Below, one piece after another: positions 45,064-55,309 of a stretch of 64,000 nt of DNA. Source of the DNA: Ampelocalamus luodianensis (lineage: Eukaryota > Streptophyta > Magnoliopsida > Poales > Poaceae). Made by a program: the position numbers and the translations under genes. A model generated the notes under the pieces. The model ran no database searches. It saw only the letters and a program-made list of their open reading frames with translations, and had not been told where the DNA came from. Within the stretch, counting starts at the first letter, position 1. The number at the start of each line of letters is the position of its first letter. The stretch spans positions 59,221,655 to 59,285,654 of the forward strand of contig CM070618.1 of NCBI GenBank assembly GCA_036346255.1, given 5' to 3'.

Positions 45064-45520
45064 ACGGTAGATCATTTTTTTGTCCTTGTTGCCATTAGAT
45101 TGTAATGCATAGGTGCTTCCCTGGTGATGACGAGATGTTTAATTGCCTGGCTTAATTTCTGGTACCGGGCTACGTAGTACGTACACCATTATAGGAGTAA
45201 CAAGCAAATGGTGGTCTCGTGCATATAATACATGGAGGTCGGGGGGATCACAGTGGGGCTAAAGAAGTAATTAAGGGCTCGCTTCTAAATCCAGCTTGCA
45301 AGGACGACCGCGCAGGCGCAGGCACCACGCAGCTAGCTAGAATGGCAACCAACAATCATCACCGATTACCAACTCGTAGTGTGGGTGTAGTAATAGCTTG
45401 TACCAACCATTGCACGAGTACGTTGCTTGCTTATTGCGTCTCTTTCAAATGGACAATGCATGCATGCGTGCGTCTAATTTGAACCGAATATTTTGGTGTT
45501 TAATCGCACATGGTCACGGT
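45064..45520. other. Short intergenic spacer between hAT elements
   Basis: About 450 bases with GTACGTAC and GCATGCATGCGTGCG phrases and no recognisable gene. Two hAT insertions flank it closely. Confidence 0.4.
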
Positions 45521-46557
45521 TAGGGATGGCAATCGAACGCGGCTGACATAGGTAGTGTTCGTCTATGTCCATGCCCGTCAGCCTATTCTTCGCTCACGAG
45601 CATGCCCGCGAAGGGTAATGGACAGAGAACCTCGCACATGCTCATCATCCGTGGGCATGTCCGTGTGCCCCACTAATTTCCAACACCAATTCGTGAAACC
45701 CCAGCTAATCCAGCAACAGATCCCTAAATCTTAGCAACCGAGTGGCGCGATACGTGGAGGAGGAGGAAGACGAGTGGAGGGGGACTCACGGTTGGCATTG
45801 AAGGAGTGGTGGCCGACGGGGGAGGCGCCGCGAGGGAGGAGCGTAGCAGAGGCCTTACCAAAGAGGAGTGCACGTACGCGGAGCTAGAGGAGGAGGATCA
45901 GGCGTTGGGGCGAGGACAAGGAGGGGTAGAGGAAGGTGTCCCAGGTGGAGAGGATGCGAGGTCCTGCATGCCCCACGCCTCCAGCCGCCATGCGAGCTCG
46001 TAGTATTGCATGTCCTCACCCAGCAGTTGCACCGCGTCCGACGTCATCCGCGCTCGTGTCAGGTCGACCTCTATGTGGGTGTGGACGCTAGGATCTTGGT
46101 CGTCCCGATGGAGAAGAGTGGTGAAGGAGACAGCCAGTGGGGGAAGGGGAGGCGGAGGCCAGTGCGGGAAGGGGGCGTGGAGGATTGGATTGGGGATTTG
46201 ATACTTTGCTAGGGTAAGGAGTTTGGACTTTGGGTTTGTGGTGCACTAGTGTGGTGTGGTGGGTTGTGAGCCTTGGACCGTGCGGGCAGAAGTGGGTGGA
46301 GTGTGGACAGTGTGTGGCCGGTGGGGTATATGCATGCTAACACATGAATTACTTGAGGCCCACCTGTCAGTGCATTCTCACAGGTAATCGGACGAAATAG
46401 GCATGGATGGGTGTCACCCATGTCCATGCTCGTTTACCTATCAGGTAGAGATTTGTGCCCACGAATATACCCCTGGGTAGAAAAATAGGAACATGCCCAC
46501 CGCTATTAGAGTTTTTACCCACAGGTAATCGGGTAAATGGGCGAAATTGCTATCCTA
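45521..46557. mobile_element. hAT-type element 3 (1037 bp), near-perfect 8-bp TSD
   Basis: The left end TAGGGATGGCAAT and inverted right end TAGGATAGCAAT match with one mismatch and one gap. The flanks are GTCACGGT (45513-45520) and GTCATGGT (46558-46565), seven of eight identical. Subterminal repeats with GCCCGY, CATGCCC and TACCCAC occur in both arms. A GC-rich core (45700-46200) has frames on both strands, for example SDAVQLLGEDMQYYELAWRL on the minus strand, which may be captured gene DNA; I do not recognise it. Confidence 0.8.
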
Positions 46558-46569
46558 GTCATGGTCCAT

Positions 46570-46572
<3 letters not shown>

Positions 46573-46631
<59 letters not shown>
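46573..46631. repeat. (TA)n microsatellite, left
   Basis: About 29 TA dinucleotides without interruption, immediately left of the Micron-like MITE. It begins a few bases after the TSD of hAT element 3. Confidence 0.95.
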
Positions 46632-46633
<2 letters not shown>

Positions 46634-47027
46634 AAGCCTTTTTCTACTCCCTGAGTAGTTACTCCCTATTCCGTATCTCACAATGTATAGAGTATCTTGC
46701 ACAACCGAGAGTATGTATGTGTAGTATACGAGTATATAAAACCACTTAGGTGGTATTTACACTTTTTTAGGGGTGGTATTTACACTTTTTTAGGGGTAGT
46801 ATGTACATTTTCTACAACATAATCCTTTTTATATGTGAATATGAAGGTATTTACAAAATATGCTAAAAACTATGAACTCTCTTGCAATTTTTTCGTATAG
46901 TTCGCATTGAAGTATCTTATAATTAGTATATGAGTACACTCAAAGTGATAAAGGAGTATGTTAAGTTCTTTTAGGTGGTATATTAGAGGTGGGAGTAACT
47001 ACACCCGGGAGTAGAAAGCATTAATCC

Positions 47028-47030
<3 letters not shown>
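46632..47030. mobile_element. Micron-like MITE (399 bp) between (TA)n tracts
   Basis: Left end GGAAGCCTTTTTCTACTCCCTGAG and, inverted, right end GTAGGATTAATGCTTTCTACTCCCGG share TTTCTACTCCC followed by TAGTTACTCCC. The element lies precisely between two (TA)n tracts. Micron elements described from rice are about 393-424 bp and target (TA)n microsatellites; length and setting agree. Inside, GGTGGTATTTACACTTTTTTAGG is tandemly duplicated (46750-46795). No coding sequence. Confidence 0.75.

Positions 47031-47089
<59 letters not shown>
47031..47089. repeat. (TA)n microsatellite, right
   Basis: Again about 29 dinucleotides, the same length as the left tract. Together they are what remains of a TA array split by, or created with, the Micron-like MITE. 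Confidence 0.95.
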
Positions 47090-47090
<1 letters not shown>

Positions 47091-47811
47091 TATTCTCGGA
47101 GCTAAGCGTAGAATAGTTATTTTACGCCTAGCTAGCCCATCGCGTGCGACCCAGCCCAGGTGTGACATGCGCGCTCAATCCCTATACGGCTGGCCCACCA
47201 ACTACAGTTGGCGAGCCAGAAATGTCTGCACCCGCGCGGGGCTCGATTCGACGGTAATTAATATGAGACATGATAGTATTTACTGCCTATTTTGTGGCTT
47301 GAAGGCATTTTCCCCTTTTGTGTTGTATTTTTTAGTTTGAGTGTGTGTATTAGAGTTTTTTCAGTCGGGGGAGGCTCAAGTTTGTGTGAAATTCAACCTT
47401 CGTAAGCTGATGTATATATTTATAAGTCATTTTGGGGAGACAAAGAGATGCATTGGGAGACGGAGCGGCAATGTTACATTTTAAAAGTAAAGTATTTTCA
47501 CACACACAATAATTCCAAACAAAAAAATGTTAGTAATATTATTGCCATTATACAGTAAAACATCTACAACATATCAGTACATGAAGACAACGCCACTGAT
47601 CTGAACAAATAAACAAAAGTAACCGCTACAGAAGACAATAATTGACAAACTATGAACACAGTAAAAACAAGCAGTAATACCATGTGACATTACAGTAAGA
47701 GATTTTGTATAAAACAGTAAAAACATGCAACATGAGTCGAATAGCACGCTCTATTTCGAGTTGGCAGATGTAACACAGTATTACACATAAGATAAGGCAG
47801 TAAATGTGTTA
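47090..47811. other. Left flank of the FAR1/MULE gene with AGTAAA motifs
   Basis: The first 140 bases are GC-rich without features. From 47460 on, AGTAAA or AGTAAT follows about every 60-90 bases (for example 47485, 47555, 47658, 47716, 47798), mostly as ACAGTAAA. TTTACTGCC appears once at 47280. No terminal inverted repeat was located, so the left border of the mobile element is unknown. Confidence 0.5.
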
Positions 47812-50800
47812 CTATATGGAAGTAAAAAAAACATGGTTATTCAGCACGTATCGCTGCCATCCGACCCTACGTTGAGACTCTTCAGCGTCGTCCTCTTTCG
47901 ATCCATCATCATGAATTAGCTGGCGGTGTGTACCGAGCCTTCCTCTCCCTTGCCCTCTACTTCCCCTGCCCCTCCCCCTACACCTGCCACTGCTGCCCCC
48001 TTGCCCTCTGGATGAGGAGTTGGGGTACGTTAGGTATGTAGTACTGTTATGACCGGCTTTCAAGCCACATATGTTGCACGCCCTCGTCATCTTCTTCCCA
48101 CCGTGTAGAACTTTGCTCTGGTTCGTTATCGGCTTGTTTGCGACCTTTGGTCTATGATAGAGGAGGTGCTGATGGATTTATTGTATCGCCGTTAGCTTCA
48201 TCGGGCTCAGTGGTCTCGTCAACCACCGGGCCAATGTCGTTGGGTACAGTATCAAGCTGCATTTGCAATGCCTTAAGGACCTCCATGGCTCTATCGTATG
48301 CAAGACTCGATCTGCACCCTGAGCTCACCACGCCCATAGTGTCTGTCAATAAGGTAGTGTGCCAATATATCTCTGTCGTCCTATCGGGTCTGACTTGCAT
48401 GAGGTCATGTCTATTGTACAGCACATCCACCCTAGCATTCCTCGTGTACCTACAGAGCACATAGCGGCTGGAGATACTATCGACCTCCAAGTGGGTGAAC
48501 GCCCGCACCAGGTGCGTTTAGAATAGCCCTGCGGGCGGTAAACCGAAGTTGGATTAATAGTAAAATACATTGTCGATGACAATAAAATTGACTATATGCA
48601 CTGGATAGTAAAAGTATAATAGTTGGAACACTAACTACTAGCAGAGAGATAGTAGAAGTACCTGTGTGCTTCCAACGTTTGCATTCATAGTAGTATGTAC
48701 CTGTTTCCTCTTCGGCCACCACCTTGAAATCATGTTGCGACCACATGAACGTCATAGATTGTTTCCCATGAGACATGAGGAATAGACCATCTCGGGTTGT
48801 GTTTGCCCTTATGCAGAAGGTTGTACTAGAGAAGTAGGTCTCCTTGTACTCTTTGAACACCACAGGCATGTACACCCTGCCCAACTACTCCTCGAACGGG
48901 AACAGAGTAACTCTCACCGATTGGCTCTGACAGCACACAAGATGGTGTATGTCATGAAGTAGGTACAGACACAACATGAAGTAATGACATACATAGGTTG
49001 TAGTAAAAGGAGGGGGTGAGAGACGTAGTAAAATAAGAAAGCTAACAGTAAATAATGGGAGAAATTGAAGTAAACGCGTATGGAAGTCACCGTAAACCTT
49101 TTTTTGTCTACGTACCGTGGAACGGTGCGTCTCTTGAGCCTCAGAGTGCTTCCTCTTCTGCAGCACACGATGCATCTTCCTCACGAATTGGTGGAGCAAA
49201 TTCATGTTATCTATGAAGTTCCATTTTACCATCTTGTTCATACTTTCGCTTCTCTGTGTGGATGTCATCCTAGTGCAATACACGTCCTTGAAGTATGCCG
49301 CGATCCACCTTTCACGTAGGTCATAGAGGCTAGCAATGGTTTGGCTCTTATCGAGGCGGTACTCTCTTACCAAATCCTCCCACGCATTCTTGAACTCTCT
49401 CAGAATAAGTGGATAGTTTATGACAAAACCAAATGCTCCTTCAGCCCGTTGTGCTCCGCGTATAGCTTGTTCAGGTTCTGCTTGTACTTCTTCAGCACGT
49501 GCCATCTGCACAGCCAGTGCTACATGTGTGGGAAGACGCGCGGGATGGCAGCCGCCATGGCCGGGTCCTAATCTACAGTATAATAAAATACATTAGGCAG
49601 TAAAACTCATATAGAAACATGATATTTTTACCAACATTGACAATACATTTGGACTAGATACAGAGAACATAGTAAAACAAATGTGTGATAGACAGTAAAC
49701 TTGACCGACATATGAAGTAATTAGGTTAGAATGGTACGAGAATCACCGGTTAGCATGCAGATGGGGTCCTTGCCATCCATGCAAGTCTGGAATGTCCTGA
49801 ACAGCCACTCAAAGGATGTTGCCTTTTCATCACGGAGCAACGCGACGCCGGACATGGTGTTCTGCAAATGGTAGTTGGAGCCAACAAACATAACCAGAGG
49901 CATCTCGTACCAGTTCATTCTGTAGGTAGTGTCGAATGTGATGACGTCTCCAAAGTCAGCTTATTCCGCGTGGCAACTCGTGTGGCTCCAGAAGATGTTT
50001 TTCACACACTGTCATCATCCACCTGTATGTCGTAGTAGAACTTGTCGTTCTATGACCGACACTCCTTAAAGAAAGCCATCAATTTGTTCACATCATCGGC
50101 ATGATTAGCACGCGTATTCACAGCCTTCCTAGGTTAGTCAGTACAATGGATGATAACTAATAGTAAATATACACCAACATGGCAGTAAAAATGAGACTAA
50201 GAGGATAATAGTAAGTCGACACAGTCGCAGCAGTAATCACATGAATAAGGAAACAATGGTAATTTGTCACGATTACACAAGTAAAGACAATGATGGAACA
50301 CAGTAAAAACCTTCTTTCTAGGTTGCGCGCGGTGAATGGTATGTTATGCTGCCCCCCCCCCCCCGCCCTGTGCATCTCCGACAAAACATTCATCATAGCA
50401 TTGCGAGGGACCCTGCCGACCTGCATGGTGTCGACGAGCTCCATCAACGAGGGATTAAAGTTCTTGTGTGACTGCATGAACACGACCAAGGACGGCATCC
50501 TAGCAAGTGGATGGTTGTGCTCCAACATAACCTGCTTGATGCATATGGAGCCATCTTTTCGGGCTCTTATGCAGCTTCACGAACACCCTGTACCTAATCC
50601 TCTTGGACGTCTTGCTATGTTCACGCTCCTTCTTCGACATGTAGAAGTCGTGTTTCCCCTCTAGAGTGCAATAGAATTCTTTGATCGTTTTCCTGCTCCT
50701 GTTCTTTCTAACGCCAAAACCAGCATGTCGCGCGTACCGATAGTAGAATTGGTAAGCAACACCCTCATTATCGAACTTCATGCACACCTGGGGCACCATA

Positions 50801-50820
50801 TGGTCGGGGACGTCCTTGTC
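47812..50820 (-). pseudogene. FAR1-like MULE transposase gene, interrupted
   Basis: Minus-strand blocks in order: a FAR1 DNA-binding domain at 50500-50820 (KFDNEGVAYQFYYRYARHAG, TSKRIRYRVFVKL); LEHNHPLARMPSLVVFMQSH at 50450-50528; a transposase core with ITFDTT (first Asp) near 49925 and NWYEMPLVMFVGSNYHLQNT at 49860-49918; LYDLRERWIAAYFKDVYCTR and MTSTQRSESMNKMVKWNFID at 49150-49330; a SWIM-type zinc site near 48660-48690 (YYYECKRWKHTG); a C-terminal part AFTHLEVDSISSRYVLCRYT at 48430-48505; and a CCHC-like CNICGLKAGHNS at 48050-48080. AT-rich gaps between blocks look like introns but also hold AGTAAA motifs. A frameshift near 50530 and stops argue against function. Confidence 0.8.
50351..50364. 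repeat. Poly-C run in the FAR1/MULE coding region
   Basis: Thirteen or so C in a row (poly-G in the coding sense) fall between MHRAGG and QHNIPFT. Relatives have only a few Gly here. The run length is not divisible cleanly and may contribute to frame loss or be a sequencing uncertainty. Confidence 0.7.
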
Positions 50821-51800
50821 CTGACATCAATAAAACACAGTTAACATAGTAATATACAACAGAAAACAAGTAAATGACACTAGATAGAACAGTAAATTAT
50901 TGAAGAGTGTAAACATAGTAAATGAGGACCCGTAAAACACACATACGTGGGTGTACGTCCAATCAACGTCGGGTGTCCTCATCTCACTCGAAGAAACAGT
51001 GGGGGTGGCGTGAGGACCAAGCCGTGGAGGAGAGGATCCCGGTTGTCGGGGGGCTTACAACCAGGGGTACAGTGTTTACCGGTGGCGTAGCCATATGCGT
51101 AGAGAAACCTTGGTCATCTGTCATTTTGCCGGGCACTACAGTAAACGATGGGGGATCTGCATGCGCTTGAGGAAGATCTGACTGGCATTGGCGTGCCCGT
51201 AGGGAGGACGTCCAGTATTCATTATCAATGTGATTCGTCAGAAGGGGGACACTGGGGGTGGCTGGGGAAGGGGGAGGAACCGCAATGTTCGGGCGAACGT
51301 GGGATGGAGTGGCAAGAGCAGGCGTATTTTATGATAGGTTACATGGGGAGCACGTTTACTAGGATTGCATGGGATCGCCTGCCTTTTTTATGAGTCAAGT
51401 ACAACACTTTTTATGGGAGCAATAATTACATATGTACACAAGGGCAATACCAATTCATGACATTTACAGTAATACATATCGGAACAAATAGTAAACCATG
51501 TCGCACATAGTAAATGGATGAATGGACAATAAACAATGAGTGTGTTGATAGTAAAAATAAGTCGGGCGTACGCATGTGCCTATCAGTAATTATTGTCAGT
51601 TTGTCACCACAGTACTAGTGTTTTTTCCGAGAGTAACTTTACCATCAACCACCATCCAATCTATGGTGTATCAGTGTTTTAGTTTACCATGGATTTCAGG
51701 AGTAACAATTTTTTTTACTGTCGGTGTGGGTGACGTGTGTTCCTCTTTTACTGTCGATTTCATCGCTAATCGCTTTGATATGGGATTTTACTGCCAGATT
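50821..51800. other. Right flank of the FAR1/MULE gene, AGTAAA-rich
   Basis: This is the upstream side of the transposase. AGTAAA recurs (50868, 50892, 50917, 51140, 51489, 51508, 51549), and near the right edge the motif flips to TTTACTG (51714, 51750, 51786). A short GC-richer part at 50990-51390 has open frames without recognised domains. The element border with LTR C is probably at or just before 51800. Confidence 0.5.
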
Positions 51801-52096
51801 TGTCAGACCCCCAATCGTTGAATACCTGAAGACCCTATGTGTGTACCGTACTAGTCCTATGATCAGTGGCTAGTACACACAATCACAACATTTGGCATTC
51901 ACATCCATACATTCACATATACAAAGTAATGCAAAGTGGTACTAAACTATAGCGATTAGAGTTATTACATCAATGGCCCACCGGCCAAATAAAACAAGTA
52001 TCAACAGAGTAACAAGCAGAAGTAAAAGTGATGAAAGTAAATAAATTCCAGCGGCATGCCCATCTAGACCCTCAGGCAACCAACAAGAAATAAAGC

Positions 52097-53493
52097 CTAG
52101 ATAGACCCGTCACCGAACTCTCCGGTTCCGGGTGCGAAGAAAGCATCGTCTGGCGTTGGCTCATCCTCATACTCTGAACAACAATATAAGCAAGATTGAG
52201 TACAATGTATACTCAGCAAGACTTGTAGTGTATCACAAAATTTATATAAATGCAAGGCTATCAAAGGTTGAGGCTCTACAAGTTCTTTTGCTTTAAGCCA
52301 GTTTCATTTGCAATAACCATACATAGTAATTTGCAACGGAAGCTTAAAAGCAGTTTAATAGATGCAGAACAGTAGGTAAGTAATTGAATGAATAATACAA
52401 CAACTCGCAACCCTCCTCGACTGCGAACAACATTCCATTTTTAGCCATAACATGGCAGTTAACTCAAATATAAATCATAAACCATTCCCTTATTTTTCCA
52501 ACAAGAAACGTTTTTGTGAAAACCAAAACTCTACCCATTAAATTGACAATTTAAGCACACTTATGACCATGAGTACGGCTATTTAAATAGATTTACACTC
52601 TGCAGAGGTGTACAACTTTACCCACAGCACCTGAATTCTCTAGTTTGTTTGACATCCGTCGATACCACTGCTCACTACCTTTGGTAAGCAATCTAGGGCA
52701 CGCGTCGAAGTCTTTACATTATCTAGCCCTAACCTTGCACTTAACCCATCGAATGTTTATCCTCACTTCACCCGGGTATACCCATCTCAGTGATACATTT
52801 GCCGTTATGTCGGCAATCAAACATGCTCGCACGTCTACTGCCTACCCCTCATGCAAGGCTAGTTTCTAATAACTTCATTAACTAAGGTCGTCCTATAAAA
52901 TCACATGTGGTTGTATGCTTAGTCTTAGATTGGAGTTGCTGGCGTTCGGTCCTTAATTGACCCGGGTGAGAATCTCCCCCTATCTACTTGTGAGACTCTT
53001 CTCTCACTTCTCAGAATTTAATATAACTTACCTGCATCGAAAACTAGATTTTTCATTTTATTTTTATACAAAATAACAGAGGTACATCCCTCTAGACTTC
53101 CTTTTCCAAAACTCCCAAGTTCATAAATATCATGTCATCCTTTTTATAACTTTCATGAAAAGTTATTACCCAATTAAGCAGTTACGCGGGATTTGCATGC
53201 GAAAACTCAAGTTGACATTATTTTTTGTCTAAACCATAATCCTATTGGCTACAATAACAAGGACATCAACATATCAAGGAGGATCATGCAACGGACAGGG
53301 TTTACGACTACCGACATCCCAAACATAGCAATTTTCTACTGAACATACACACATGCATAATAGATTTTGCAAAAAGAAATACAATAATTGAAATAGTAGG
53401 ATCAACATGATCAAAGGAGGTGCTTGCCTTGCTCTGGTTGTTCTAAGTAGGAGGATGGATGGTCGTCGAAAATGTCGTTCAAGCAATCAACGT
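52097..53493 (-). CDS. Predicted split acidic mini-ORF in LTR C (best preserved)
   Basis: The micro-exon 53428-53493 (66 nt) follows CTTTTTGGAATAG and ends GCAAG before GCAAGCACC. It reads DCLNDIFDDHPSSYLEQPEQ. The intron is 52174-53427 (1254 nt) and ends TATTGTTGTTCAG. The last exon 52097-52173 reads EYEDEPTPDDAFFAPGTGEF, then GDGSI and TAG at 52097-52099. The two exons join in phase with no frameshift or stop. About a third of residues are Asp or Glu. No domain recognised; no start exon is available because the LTR is cut at 53722. Confidence 0.5.
52565..52625 (-). promoter_or_regulatory. Conserved palindrome block in LTR C, variant form
   Basis: On the minus strand: GGGTAAAGTTGTACAC, CTCTGCAGAG, TGTAAAT, then CTATTTAAATAG (52579-52590) instead of CTATTCGAATAG, then CCGTACTCATGGTCATAAG. 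The change TCGA to TTAA (both strands altered) keeps the palindrome, which argues that symmetry itself matters or that CpG decay hit both strands. Confidence 0.55.
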
Positions 53494-54096
53494 CTATTCC
53501 AAAAAGAACCATAAATGAATTAAATAAGGCAAAATAAATTAAACAGTAACCAAATCCAAATATTTTTGCATATTTAGGTATAGCATGATTTTAGATGAAT
53601 TCAGAAACAAGAATAATTCAATTTGGAGTTTTTATGCAAAAATTATTAAGGTTTCAATTTGGAAATTCCAGGAAAAAGAAAATGGAGAGGGAATTCTCTC
53701 TCTGACAGGCGGGGTCCACATGTGTAACACCTTGGTTTTTGGAGCTTTTTGAAATTTCAAAATAAAGCGAACCATTTGGTTTTCTCAAAGTCTAAAAGCT
53801 TAAACTGAGATTTTGAAATGATTTTCAAGTGACTAACTCCAACTTCAACTAGATTCTCTGTTGGTTTTGTCGGGTTGTGGGAGTTTTGGAGCTCTGGTGT
53901 CCTCTCCCCTCCTATGCTTGTCTTGTTCTCTTTCGTCTAGACCTCCTCATTGTTTTCTCCGAGGTCCAGACCTCCTCATGTCTAGATCTCCTTGTGTGGA
54001 CCTCTTCCTTGTCCAGACCTCTCCGTGGTCCTGACCCTCCCTTGTAAGTCACGACCACCCTTGAGCTGTTTTAAGCCCAGGTTGGTGTTTCAAACC

Positions 54097-54190
54097 CCTA
54101 CCTTTGTGAGATCTTGACCGTCAGGACCTCCCTTTGTGAGATCTTGACCATCAGGACCCCCTTGTGAGATCTTGACCGTCAGGACCTCCC
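54097..54190 (+). repeat. Three-copy 30-bp tandem repeat in LTR D
   Basis: GTGAGATCTTGACCRTCAGGACCYCCCTT occurs three times in a row. It lies in the U3-like part of LTR D. Confidence 0.8.
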
Positions 54191-54460
54191 CTTGGTTCCG
54201 CCCTAGCAGTTAAGACCTCCTTGGACCTCTTTCTTTGGATCTCCTCTGTTAGATCCTCTTTCTTTAAATCTCACCCTTTCAAACACCTTTGTGCTGGACC
54301 TCCCTTAAGTCCAAATCTTGTGCGCGCCTTCCCCTCTCTAGCGTCGTTAGATCTTGTTTGGATGGCCCGAGTGACAGGAGGCTTCCTTGGACCACTCGAT
54401 CAAGATCGTATGTCCCTGGTTCGTTGCACCTTTTCCTTTGTCTTTTGGACCTCCTCCTCC

Positions 54461-54690
54461 TCTGGTCTTTTTGCAAAGACCATCCTCTTTTGTCACGACC
54501 GCCCCTTGTGGTCATGACCTCTGGTCTTTTTGCAAAGATCACCCTCTTTTGTCAAGACCACCCCTTATGGTCATGACCTCTGGTATTTTTGCAAAGACCA
54601 CCCTCTTTTGTCACGACCACCCCTTGTAGTCATGACCTCTAGTCTTTTGCAAAGACCACCCTCCGTGGCCTTTTTGCAAAGACCACCGTG
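54461..54690 (+). repeat. 59-bp tandem repeat, nearly four copies, in LTR D
   Basis: Units start CTGGTCTTTTTGCAAAGACC at about 54462, 54521, 54580 and 54639, exactly 59 bases apart, and continue ACCCTCTTTTGTCACGACC, ACCCCTTGTGGTCATGAC. A truncated unit with TTTTTGCAAAGACCACC follows at 54671. Each unit has the inverted phrase GACCACCCCTTGTGGTC, so the array is also a chain of small palindromes. Confidence 0.85.
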
Positions 54691-55246
54691 GTGGGACAGG
54701 ACCTCCCTTGTCCTCTACGGACCTCCTCCTCAGGACCTCCTCCTATGACCACCCCGTGGTTGGATTTCTCCTTAGGCCACGACCTTCTCCTGTTGCTTTG
54801 ACCAACCTCTTTGTTTGAGTCGGCCCTGTCCCCTTTCTCCTTTTTGCACGCTTGCAACAGAAAGTCTCTAAACACTAAATGTTGCTGCGGCACATTTAAT
54901 GGTGTCACTTCCGTTGTACCTCTCCTTCCCTCTTGTCCCCTCCTTTACCTGCTCCCGTCCTCTACTCCACCTATCCTTGAACACGTGTGCCCTTGAATTC
55001 CCTGCAGCCCAGGCCTTATAGGCTTGGACAACACTCCATCTTTGCCTTCTTCCTCATTTTCAACTCTCTTGCTCTCTCAACCAGCTCTTTGGACCCTCCT
55101 CCAAAGCTCTGGACCTCCTTCGACCAACTCTATGGACCTCCCCCAAACCTTCAGAGCTCTTTTGTTGGTTCTAGTGGTGCTTTCTTTGAAGTTCTTTTGG
55201 CCTTTCCTTGCGCTTTGTTTTGAGTTGGTTTTGTTCTTTCGTGTAG

Positions 55247-55309
55247 ATTGTGAAGACGCCGAGGAGCCCGAGTTCTTTGAGGAGGAAGACCCCCAAGCCT
55301 TCGAGCAAG
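55247..55309 (+). CDS. Micro-exon of the acidic mini-ORF in LTR D
   Basis: 63 nt following TTGTTCTTTCGTGTAG, ending GCAAG before ACAAGTC (GCAAGTC in the other LTRs, one base changed). In the shared phase it reads CEDAEEPEFFEEEDPQAFEQ, twelve of twenty residues acidic or nearly so. The last exon is expected past the G3 insertion, outside the window. Confidence 0.45.

Larger units (their letters stand above)
51801..53722 (-). repeat. LTR C, Tekay-like, right part missing behind LTR D
   Basis: On the minus strand the LTR ends CGATTGGGGGTCTGACA at 51801. Its other end is not in the window because LTR D is inserted at 53723. It has the micro-exon, palindrome block (52565-52625) and last exon in the same order as LTR A. 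It may be a solo LTR or the end of a full element whose rest lies beyond the window. Confidence 0.7.

Noticed and set aside
45806..46212. Glu/Gly-rich frames as a gene
   Set aside because: They are inside hAT element 3 and not conserved to my knowledge; kept only as possible captured DNA.
46455..47168. Proteins with Tyr-Ile repeats
   Set aside because: They are translations of the (TA)n microsatellites.
54221..54748. CRISPR-like array or repeat protein gene
   Set aside because: The 59-bp units are contiguous without unique spacers, in a plant LTR. The open frames merely reflect the repeat period.
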